Assembly (NCBI GenBank): GCA_050732995.1
Contig: JBOHSA010000232.1
Span: 1-10,316, forward strand
Length of the DNA: 10,316 nucleotides
Direction: 5' to 3'
Source of the DNA: JBOHSA01 sp050732995
GTDB taxonomy: Bacteria; Gemmatimonadota; Gemmatimonadetes; Gemmatimonadales; GWC2-71-9
The stretch's first letter is position 1, and each line of letters begins with the position of its first letter. The notes under the pieces are model-generated. The model was not told the DNA's origin. It saw only the letters and a list, made by a program, of their open reading frames with translations, and ran no database searches. Of this stretch, positions 1-5,201 are shown piece by piece. The position numbers and the translations under genes are program-made.

Positions 1-147
1 GCCCTGCGCCGTGGCCGTGGCGCCCTCGCGCGAGCCGTGGTAGTGGACGGCGACGTCGCACCCGGCCTGCGCGAGACCGACCGCGATCGCCTGGCCGATC
101 CGGCGCCCCGCGCCGGTCACGAGCGCCGTTCGGCCGGCGAGCTCCAC
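1..147 (-). CDS. Short-chain dehydrogenase/reductase, N-terminal part (runs off the window)
   Basis: Only the first 49 codons are visible; the gene continues beyond base 1. The start is read as GTG at 147-145, two bases after the stop of the preceding SDR gene, with GGAG about nine bases upstream. The N-terminus reads VELAGRTALVTGAGRRIG, a Rossmann beta-strand followed by the TGxxxxIG dinucleotide-binding motif near residues 11-18. The second strand, CDVAVHYHGS, has no acidic residue at its end, and the HYHGS segment recalls NADPH-using SDRs of the FabG or pteridine-reductase type (family knowledge, not provable here). The catalytic Ser, Tyr and Lys lie outside the window, so the substrate cannot be assigned. 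It is the second of two adjacent SDR genes that look cotranscribed. Confidence 0.85.
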   Translation of the reverse strand, partial: MELAGRTALVTGAGRRIGQAIAVGLAQAGCDVAVHYHGSREGATATAQG

Positions 148-149
148 GC

Positions 150-878
150 TTAGGCGCTCCGTCCCGTCACGGGCAGCACCTCGCCGCTCACCGCCTTGGC
201 GTCGTCGCTCGCGAGAAAGAGCACGGCATGCACGAGGTCGTCGAGCTCGATCAGCTTGGCCTGCTCCGCGGCGGGCATCTGGGCGAGGTTGTCTTTGGTG
301 CGCACCGCCACGGGGGCCACCGCATTGACGCGGACGCCCTGCGCGCGGAATTCGCGAGCCAGCGCCCGGGTCAGGCCGGCCACGGCGGCCTTGGCGGCCG
401 TATAGGCCGCCATCTGGGTCGCGGGCTTCACCACGGCGATCGACGAGAAGTTCACGATCGCGCCGCCCCCCCGGTCGATCAGCAGCGGGATCGCCTCGCG
501 GCAGACGTTGAACGTCGTCTGGACGTTGATGGCCAGCTCCTGTTCCAGGGCACCCAGATCGCTCTTGAGAAACGGGCCGTAGCTGACGAGGCCACCCGCC
601 ACGTTTACCACGACATCGAGCCCGCCGAATTCCCGCCGCGCGGTGGCCACGGCGCTCTGGGCATCTTCGGGCCGCGTCAGGTTCCCGCTGACGCCCCGGA
701 CCTCGAGGCCGTCCCCCTGGAATTCCCGCACCCGCTCGGCGACTGCGGCGGCGTTGACATCCGCGATCACGAGCCGCGCCCCCGCCGTGCCGAGCGCCCG
801 CGCGACGGCGTGGCCGATCTGTCCCACCCGGCCGACGCCCGTGACGAGCGCGACCTTGTCGCGGAAGTCAGCGCCCAC
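150..878 (-). CDS. Classical short-chain dehydrogenase/reductase
   Basis: A complete 242-residue protein of normal length for a classical SDR, a cytoplasmic NAD(P)-dependent oxidoreductase. The cofactor motif is TGVGRVGQIG (residues 13-22), about two residues longer than the usual TGxxxGxG. D40 ends the second strand (VIAD), which usually means NAD preference. The NAG-type motif is NVAG (92-95), the structural Asn is N118, and the catalytic residues are S146, Y159 and K163 (YTAAK). The start is GTG at 878-876, overlapping the stop region of the upstream peroxiredoxin by 11 bases; no good Shine-Dalgarno is visible, so translational coupling is likely. The stop TAA (152-150) is followed two bases later by the next SDR. 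The substrate is unknown: the protein resembles FabG-like reductases, but nothing around it points to fatty acid synthesis. Confidence 0.9.
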   Translation of the reverse strand: MGADFRDKVALVTGVGRVGQIGHAVARALGTAGARLVIADVNAAAVAERVREFQGDGLEVRGVSGNLTRPEDAQSAVATARREFGGLDVVVNVAGGLVSYGPFLKSDLGALEQELAINVQTTFNVCREAIPLLIDRGGGAIVNFSSIAVVKPATQMAAYTAAKAAVAGLTRALAREFRAQGVRVNAVAPVAVRTKDNLAQMPAAEQAKLIELDDLVHAVLFLASDDAKAVSGEVLPVTGRSA

Positions 879-1320
879 GCCCGTCCACCGCGGCCACGAT
901 GTCGTCCACCGGCGGCGCGCCGCGCTGCGCGAACGCGATGGTCCCGTCGCGGGCGACGACGTACACCGAGCGCTGGATGCCCCGATCGTCCTCCTTCAAC
1001 GCGTGGTAGGCGCGCGTGATGGCGCGGTCGGGATCCGACAGGAGCGGGAAGTTGAAGCCCATCTTCTCGGCGTACTGCCAATGGCTGTCCGCGCTCGCCG
1101 GATTCACGCCGAAAGGCTGGATGCCGGCCTGCTGGAACCGCTCGATCTCATCGCGCACGGCGGAGAGTTGGCGGTTTCAGCCGGGCGTGTTGTTGCCGGG
1201 GTAGAAGATCAGCGCGACGTGCGAGGTCCTGAGCGCGTCGGCCAGCGCGTAGGTCTTGCCATCCGACGCCTCGGCCTTGAACGGCGGCGCGGTGCTGCCC
1301 ACCGGTAGCAGATCGCTCAT
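868..1320 (-). CDS. Selenocysteine-containing peroxiredoxin (AhpC/TSA, Bcp/PrxQ-like) with in-frame TGA
   Basis: From ATG at 1320-1318 the frame reads a thioredoxin-fold peroxiredoxin of 150 residues, interrupted only by TGA at 1179-1177 (residue 48). The sequence around it, FYPGNNTPG-stop-NRQLSAVRDE, aligns with the peroxiredoxin motif PxxxTxxC: P41, T45, and the TGA where the peroxidatic Cys belongs. The catalytic Arg is probably R117 (IQRSVYVV). The expected product reduces hydrogen peroxide or organic hydroperoxides through Sec48. The Bcp resolving position (+5) is Ser53, and no Cys occurs anywhere, so this would be a one-Sec enzyme. A SECIS-like hairpin follows directly. The start overlaps the upstream PHP stop as ATGA, with GAGGAGA about ten bases before it. 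A standard caller would give only a 96-residue piece from GTG 1158. The alternative is a nonsense mutation or base error, which the hairpin and otherwise intact frame argue against. Confidence 0.88.
1136..1176 (-). promoter_or_regulatory. Bacterial SECIS element (selenocysteine insertion hairpin)
   Basis: Directly after the TGA, the mRNA-sense strand folds as AACCGC (1176-1171), internal loop CAAC, UCUC (1166-1163), CGC (1162-1160), apical loop CGUGC (1159-1155), GCG (1154-1152), bulged AU, GAGA (1149-1146), internal loop UCGA, GCGGUU (1141-1136). That gives 13 Watson-Crick pairs in three helices. The apical loop begins 17 nt after the UGA and has G then U at its second and third positions. 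Known bacterial SECIS elements, such as E. coli fdhF, are SelB-binding hairpins in the coding region with a loop about 16-37 nt after the UGA, a G early in the loop and a bulged U in the stem. The pairing is seen directly; the function is inferred. Confidence 0.8.
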
Positions 1321-2222
1321 CGGTTACGGTTCTCCTCGACGGGTTTCCGCAACGCCTTCTCTCGACGCTCCTCCAGCCGATCAAGCCACTCCGCCGGCAC
1401 GTCCAAGCCTCCCAGCGGGGCGTGCGACTCTCCGAACTCCGTGTCGCCGTGCCAGTCCGAGCCACCGGTCACCGCGAGGTCGAGCCGCTCGGCCAGGCGG
1501 ATCAACCGGGCCTCGACGGCCGGCCCATGACTGGGATGCCGGACCTCGAGTCCGTCGAGCCCCTGGCTCACGAACTCCCGGACCTGCGGCTCGCTGGCCC
1601 GGTCCCCCAGGTGGGCGGCGACCGTGAGGCCGCCGACCGCGTGCACGAGCTCGGTCACCTGCCGGAGGGTCGGCAGCGGTTTCTCGACATAGCCGGGCCG
1701 GCCGCGGCCGAGGTAGCGGGCGAACGCGTCGTTGATGTCGGTGCTCGCGCCCGCGGCGACGAGCGCGCGGGCCACATGAGGCCGGCCGAGCGCCCCGGCC
1801 ATGCCGCGCTTTGACCCCTCTCCCCCCCCCCCGGCGCCCTCCCGGCCGTTGTCGACCAGGCGCAGCACGTCGTCCAGGTCGATATCGACGCCGAGGGCTT
1901 GCAGCCGTGCCACCATCTGCTCGCCGCGGCGCCGGCGCGCCGCGCGGGTCTCGAGCAGGAAGGTCTCGAGCCGGGGATCCCCGGGGGGCACGAAGTAGGC
2001 CAGCAGATGCAGCTCCCCCCAGGGGGCCCGGACGCTGAACTCGCATCCCGCAATGACGCGGACCCCGAGCGTGGCGCCCTCGCGCGCGGCCTCCGCCACG
2101 CCGTCGGTCGTATCGTGGTCCGTCAGGGCGATGGCGGCGAGCTCGACGTCCCGGGCGCGTTGCGCCACGGCCGCGGGCGGGAGCTGCCCGTCGGACGCGG
2201 TGGAGTGACAGTGGAGGTCAAC
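1317..2222 (-). CDS. PHP-domain metal-dependent phosphoesterase (TrpH/YciV-like)
   Basis: The protein has the PHP metal-site motifs in order: DLHCH at residues 2-6, TDHDT (DHD at 35-37), E61 in AGCEFS, AAH near residue 203, and GSDWHGD near 254-260. This is the TrpH/YciV group, cytoplasmic phosphoesterases acting on nucleoside bisphosphates or RNA 5' ends (family knowledge). The start is odd. The essential HxH motif lies upstream of the first usable start (GTG 2168), and no ATG, GTG or TTG precedes it in frame nearby. The natural position is GTT at 2222-2220, overlapping the previous stop TGA (2220-2218) by one base. I annotate from there, about 301 residues; it may be a noncanonical start or a G-to-T change. 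A Gly-rich segment at about 1788-1850 carries an 11-C run. The stop overlaps the peroxiredoxin ATG as ATGA. Confidence 0.85.
   Translation of the reverse strand, partial: VDLHCHSTASDGQLPPAAVAQRARDVELAAIALTDHDTTDGVAEAAREGATLGVRVIAGCEFSVRAPWGELHLLAYFVPPGDPRLETFLLETRAARRRRGEQMVARLQALGVDIDLDDVLRLVDNGREGAGGGGEGSKRGMAGALGRPHVARALVAAGASTDINDAFARYLGRGRPGYVEKPLPTLRQVTELVHAVGGLTVAAHLGDRASEPQVREFVSQGLDGLEVRHPSHGPAVEARLIRLAERLDLAVTGGSDWHGDTEFGESHAPLGGLDVPAEWLDRLEERREKALRKPVEENRNR
1788..1850. repeat. Low-complexity Gly-rich insert with an 11-base C homopolymer inside the PHP gene
   Basis: The plus strand has eleven consecutive C at 1822-1832, preceded by TTGACCCCTCT. On the coding strand it encodes GREGAGGGGEGSKRG, placed just before the conserved GRPHVARAL segment of the PHP protein, where relatives usually have only a short stretch. 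The frame is kept across it. The flanking TGACCCCTCTCCCC text resembles REP-like GC-rich repeats common in some high-GC uncultivated bacteria; that link is from memory. Confidence 0.5.
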
Positions 2223-2487
2223 GTGCGCCGTAGGCGGTCTCCGGCGCGGTCCATGCGGGTTGCGATTCGTGGAACAACTGCAGCAGCTGCCGCGCGGAGA
2301 GCTCGCGCAGGGCTGCCTCCTGGCTGCGCGTGCCCAGGGGCGCGTACCGGGTGACGCGCCGCCGGCGCTCCGGCCCGGTCCCCTGCTGGAACAGGAGGGC
2401 GAACTGGTCCTGCCCGTACACCGAGGTGCGGCCCGCGGGCACGACCTCCCACGTCTCCCCGTTCACCACGATCGTGCGCCGCGCCAT
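2218..2487 (-). CDS. Small protein of unknown function (89 aa)
   Basis: I do not recognise a named family. The start ATG (2487-2485) is chosen because GAGGAG lies about seven bases before it and because the longer frame upstream merely overlaps the preceding gene. The protein begins with a beta-rich stretch (RTIVVNGETWEVVPAG) and continues through VYGQDQFALLFQQGTG, a basic run RRRRVTRY near residues 41-48, and a helical LRELSARQLLQLFHESQPAW near 60-79. No signal peptide, membrane segment or Cys is present. It sits 11 bases after the 104-residue gene's stop, and its own TGA overlaps the likely PHP start by one base. This tight spacing, start quality and coding texture make it a real gene; I recall similar proteins beside E2 and PHP genes in Gemmatimonadota-like genomes, but cannot check. 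Confidence 0.75.
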   Translation of the reverse strand: MARRTIVVNGETWEVVPAGRTSVYGQDQFALLFQQGTGPERRRRVTRYAPLGTRSQEAALRELSARQLLQLFHESQPAWTAPETAYGAR

Positions 2488-2498
2488 GCGCCGTCTCC

Positions 2499-2813
2499 TC
2501 AGGCTTTGGTGGCCGCCGCCAGCGGCAGCTCGGTCCACAGGTCCCAAGCGTCCGGGGCGTAGGTCGCGAGCCCCTGCAGCTTCTTCTCCAGCTTGATCTC
2601 TTCGGGGAGGCGCGAGGCCTGCGCGCGGTGCGACATCTCGGTGGCGCTCTCCGAGAACTCGATGAACAGCTGGGGATCCTTCGCGTGGCGGAACAGCCAG
2701 ATCCGCTGCCCGCGGGCGTCCGCGAACTGGCACAGCTCGCGGAGCGTGCTCAGGTACTCGGCCTCGTTGCTGGCCGGGACCCGGACGCGCGCCGCCGTCA
2801 GGTGTTTCGGCAT
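2499..2813 (-). CDS. Small protein, possibly ABM-like ferredoxin fold (104 aa)
   Basis: The start is ATG at 2813-2811, two bases after the E2 stop, so it looks cotranslated with the dehydrogenase genes. The N-terminus alternates strand (ARVRVPAS), helix (EAEYLSTLRELCQFADARG), strand (QRIWLFRH) and strand (LFIEFSES), followed by a helix near residues 55-80. This strand-helix-strand-strand pattern recalls small dimeric alpha+beta barrel proteins of the antibiotic-biosynthesis-monooxygenase type, which can be enzymes or ligand binders. The resemblance is structural guesswork only: no catalytic residues can be named, and the single Cys is C28. The stop TGA is at 2501-2499, ahead of the 89-residue gene. 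No signal peptide or membrane segment is seen, so it is probably cytoplasmic. Confidence 0.75.
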   Translation of the reverse strand: MPKHLTAARVRVPASNEAEYLSTLRELCQFADARGQRIWLFRHAKDPQLFIEFSESATEMSHRAQASRLPEEIKLEKKLQGLATYAPDAWDLWTELPLAAATKA

Positions 2814-2815
2814 GA

Positions 2816-4198
2816 TCAGACCGCCCCCTCGGGGAATTCCTGGAGCATGCGCTTGACGTCCGCCAGGAACCGGTCGGCGTCGGCGCCGTCCACGACCCGA
2901 TGATCGTACGACATGGTCAGCATGCCCATGGTCCGGACGGCGAGCGTGTCGGAACCGTCGGCCTGCGTGAGCACGCGCGGCCGCTTCTCGATCGCTCCGA
3001 CGCCGAGGATCGCGACCTGCGGCTGATTGATGATCGGGATCCCGGCGTAGGGGCCGAACCCGCCCGGGTTGGTGATGGTGAACGTCCCCCGCTGGATGTC
3101 GTCCGGGGCGAGCTTTTTGGTCCGGGCGCGCTCACCCAGGTCGTTGATGGCGCGCGCCATCCCCATGAGCGACAGCTCGTCGGCGTGCTTGATGACGGGG
3201 ACGATGAGCCCCCAGTCCAGGGCCACCGCGATCCCGATGTTGATGTCCCGTCGGTAGATCGTGCCGTCGCCCGACACCGCCGCGTTGATCACCGGATGCT
3301 TCCGCAGGTTTTCGGCGCAGGCTTTGGCGATAAACGCGAGGACGGTGAGATTCGCGCCGCGCTCGGCATAGCTCTGCTTGGCCTGGGCGCGCAGCTGGGC
3401 GACGCGCGTGAAATCCACCTCGAAGAAGCTCGCCACGTGGGCCGAGCTGCGGCGCGACAGGATCATGTGATCGGCCGTGATCTTGCGGATCTTGGACCAC
3501 GGCTCGACGCGGTCGCCGGGCCACGGCTCGGCCGTCGGGTGCTCGACGCCGCCCGGTGCCAGGGGACGGGTGCCAGGGGTCGGGGGGGGGGGGGCCGCGC
3601 CGGCCGGGACCCCGCGCTCGATGAAACCCAAGATGTCGCCCTTGGTCACGCGGCCCGCGAAGCCGGTCCCCGGAATGCGGGAGATGTCGAGCTGGTGCTC
3701 CGCGGCGATCTTGCGGACCAGTGGCGTGGACTTCTTGCGCAACCGGTCCTCAGCCGTTTCGACGCCCCCGTCACCACGCTGCACCGCCGGGGCGGTCGGG
3801 CGGTCGGGCGGTCGGGCGGTCGGCGTTGCAGCGGGGGCGGGTGATGGCTTGGGCGGCGAGCCGGCGGCGCCCCCCGGAGCAGCGGGCGCCCGCTGGGCTG
3901 CTGCGACGGGGGGCGTCGCGGGCGAAGCCGCCGACGCTGCCGTCCCCACCGCCGCTTTGTCCGTCTCGATCACCGCGACGAGCGTCTGGACCGGCACCGT
4001 CTGGCCTTCCTGCACCTTGATCTCGGCCAGCACGCCCGCGGCCGGCGCCGGGATCTCGGCGTCCACCTTGTCGGTCGAGATCTCGAACAGCGGCTCGTCG
4101 CGCTTCACCTCGTCCCCGACCTTCTTGAGCCACTTGCTCAGTGTGCCTTCGGCGATCGATTCGCCCATTTGGGGCATCAGGACGTCAATGCGGGCCAT
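2816..4198 (-). CDS. Dihydrolipoamide acyltransferase, E2 of a 2-oxoacid dehydrogenase complex
   Basis: This 460-residue E2 carries the acyl group from E1 on a swinging lipoyl arm and transfers it to CoA. Domains in order: one lipoyl domain (about 1-80, lipoylated K44 in STDKVDAE), an Ala/Pro-rich linker (about 85-150), the peripheral-subunit-binding domain (about 157-192, STPLVRKIAAEH), a second Pro-rich linker (about 197-225) and the catalytic core (about 230-455) ending in the acyltransferase motif DHRVVDGAD (H433, D437). The start ATG (4198-4196) has GGAG five to six bases upstream. It follows E1-beta by 22 bases. Both linkers contain repeats: an 8-bp tandem repeat in the first, and a 14-bp duplication plus 13 G in the second. 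Substrate (pyruvate, branched-chain oxoacid or acetoin) cannot be told apart by eye, and no E3 gene is in the window. Confidence 0.95.
   Translation of the reverse strand: MARIDVLMPQMGESIAEGTLSKWLKKVGDEVKRDEPLFEISTDKVDAEIPAPAAGVLAEIKVQEGQTVPVQTLVAVIETDKAAVGTAASAASPATPPVAAAQRAPAAPGGAAGSPPKPSPAPAATPTARPPDRPTAPAVQRGDGGVETAEDRLRKKSTPLVRKIAAEHQLDISRIPGTGFAGRVTKGDILGFIERGVPAGAAPPPPTPGTRPLAPGGVEHPTAEPWPGDRVEPWSKIRKITADHMILSRRSSAHVASFFEVDFTRVAQLRAQAKQSYAERGANLTVLAFIAKACAENLRKHPVINAAVSGDGTIYRRDINIGIAVALDWGLIVPVIKHADELSLMGMARAINDLGERARTKKLAPDDIQRGTFTITNPGGFGPYAGIPIINQPQVAILGVGAIEKRPRVLTQADGSDTLAVRTMGMLTMSYDHRVVDGADADRFLADVKRMLQEFPEGAV
3555..3594. repeat. 14-bp tandem duplication followed by a 13-G homopolymer in the second E2 linker
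   Basis: On the plus strand GGTGCCAGGGGACG (3555-3568) is followed by GGTGCCAGGGGTCG (3569-3582), matching at 13 of 14 positions, and then G at 3582-3594. On the coding strand this gives PPPPTPGTRPLAPGG in the linker between the subunit-binding domain and the catalytic core. The unit and the homopolymer are not multiples of three, so a change in length would shift the frame. Confidence 0.75.
3792..3823. repeat. Four perfect copies of an 8-bp tandem repeat in the first E2 linker
   Basis: GCGGTCGG repeats four times without a mismatch at 3792-3799, 3800-3807, 3808-3815 and 3816-3823 on the plus strand. On the coding strand it encodes TARPPDRPTAP in the flexible linker after the lipoyl domain. 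Because the unit is 8 bp, gain or loss of one copy would shift the frame and cut off the catalytic core. Confidence 0.85.
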
Positions 4199-4220
4199 AG
4201 CATCTCCACCTGCGGCGGTC

Positions 4221-5201
4221 TTAGTAGGCGGCCAACCACCGGGCCGCCTTCACGATGTCCTCGGTCTGCGGCAACACGAAGTCTTCCAGCGTCGGGGCGT
4301 ACGGCAGCGGTACGTCGTGCGCCGTGACGCGCATGATCGGGCCGTCGAGCCATTCGAACGCCTGCTCGTTGATCCGCGCCGCGATCTCGCCCGCCACGCC
4401 GCCGGTGCGGGTGTCCTCGTGGACGATGAGGATCTTGTTCGTCTTCTTCACGGTGCGCATGATGGCCGCGTCGTCCATCGGCAGCAGGGTCCGCAGGTCC
4501 AGGATCTCGACCGACAGCCCGTCGTCTTTCTCCAGCCGCTCCGCCGCTTCGAGCGACTTCCACACGGTGGCCCCGTAGGTAACGATCGACAGGTCCTTCC
4601 CTTCGCGCGCGAGCCGCGCTTCGCCGATGGGCGTGAGCACGTCCTCGCCCTCGGGCAGCTGCTCCTTGATGCGCCGGTAGAGCCATTTGTGCTCGAGGTA
4701 GATGACGGGGTCGTCGTCGCGGATCGAGCTCTTGATCAGCCCCTTCGCGTCCCGCGCGGTGGCGGGATAGACGATCTTCAGGCCGGGGGTGTGCAGGAAC
4801 GCCGCTTCCGGGTTCTGCGAGTGGAACGGGCCGCCGCGCACGTAGCCCCCGCACGGGCCGCGCACGACCATCGGGGTCGGAATACCGGCGCGGTAGCGCG
4901 CCGTGGCGACGTAGTTCGTCAGCATGTCGTAGGCGCAGGAGATGAAGTCGATGAACTGCATCTCCGCCACGGGGCGCATGCCCATGTGCGCCGCGCCCGC
5001 CGCCGCGCCCACGATCGCCGCCTCCGAGATCGGCGTGTCGATGACGCGCGCCTCGCCGAACCGTTTGACGAACCCCTCGGTCACCTTGAACGCGCCGCCG
5101 TAGACGCCGACGTCCTCACCGAGGATGAAGACGCGCTCGTCGCGCTCCATCTCTTCCCACAGGCCTTGGCGCAGGGCTTCGAGGTAGGTGACTTCAGGCA
5201 T
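4221..5201 (-). CDS. 2-oxoacid dehydrogenase E1 component, beta subunit
   Basis: This 326-residue subunit pairs with E1-alpha to form the thiamin-diphosphate-dependent heterotetramer that decarboxylates a 2-oxoacid and acylates the E2 lipoyl group. The start is ATG at 5201-5199; its A is also the last base of the E1-alpha stop (TGATG), and GGAG lies seven bases upstream, so the two subunits are translationally coupled. Family signatures are ILGEDVGVYGGAF near 26-38, the cofactor-activating Glu in PISEAAIVGAA (E60), GGPFHSQNPEA with H127, and the transketolase C-terminal half (SIVTYGATVW, VEILDLRTL, ILIVHEDTRTGGVAGEI). The length is normal. The open frame extends much further upstream, but that part is only a shadow of E1-alpha. 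The substrate is unresolved between pyruvate, branched-chain oxoacids and acetoin. Confidence 0.95.
   Translation of the reverse strand: MPEVTYLEALRQGLWEEMERDERVFILGEDVGVYGGAFKVTEGFVKRFGEARVIDTPISEAAIVGAAAGAAHMGMRPVAEMQFIDFISCAYDMLTNYVATARYRAGIPTPMVVRGPCGGYVRGGPFHSQNPEAAFLHTPGLKIVYPATARDAKGLIKSSIRDDDPVIYLEHKWLYRRIKEQLPEGEDVLTPIGEARLAREGKDLSIVTYGATVWKSLEAAERLEKDDGLSVEILDLRTLLPMDDAAIMRTVKKTNKILIVHEDTRTGGVAGEIAARINEQAFEWLDGPIMRVTAHDVPLPYAPTLEDFVLPQTEDIVKAARWLAAY

Noticed and set aside
868..1158. A 96-residue gene starting at GTG 1158, or a peroxiredoxin pseudogene.
   Set aside because: The fragment would lack the active site, while the N-terminal half is intact in the same frame with a good start and Shine-Dalgarno. 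The TGA position and the following hairpin fit selenocysteine better.
1947..1971. Direct repeat GGTCTCGAGC (two copies).
   Set aside because: Explained by two LET tripeptides in the PHP protein using the same codons.
1971..1984. Perfect 14-bp palindrome CCGGGGATCCCCGG as a possible operator.
   Set aside because: It lies in the middle of the PHP coding region, away from any promoter; such palindromes are not surprising at this base composition.
2488..2733. Upstream extension of the 89-residue gene to a 171-residue protein.
   Set aside because: The extra part overlaps the 104-residue gene in another frame and is Arg/Pro/Ala-rich shadow text; the internal ATG 2487 has the proper Shine-Dalgarno.
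3792..3823. CRISPR-like array.
   Set aside because: The units are 8 bp with no spacers and lie inside the E2 coding sequence.
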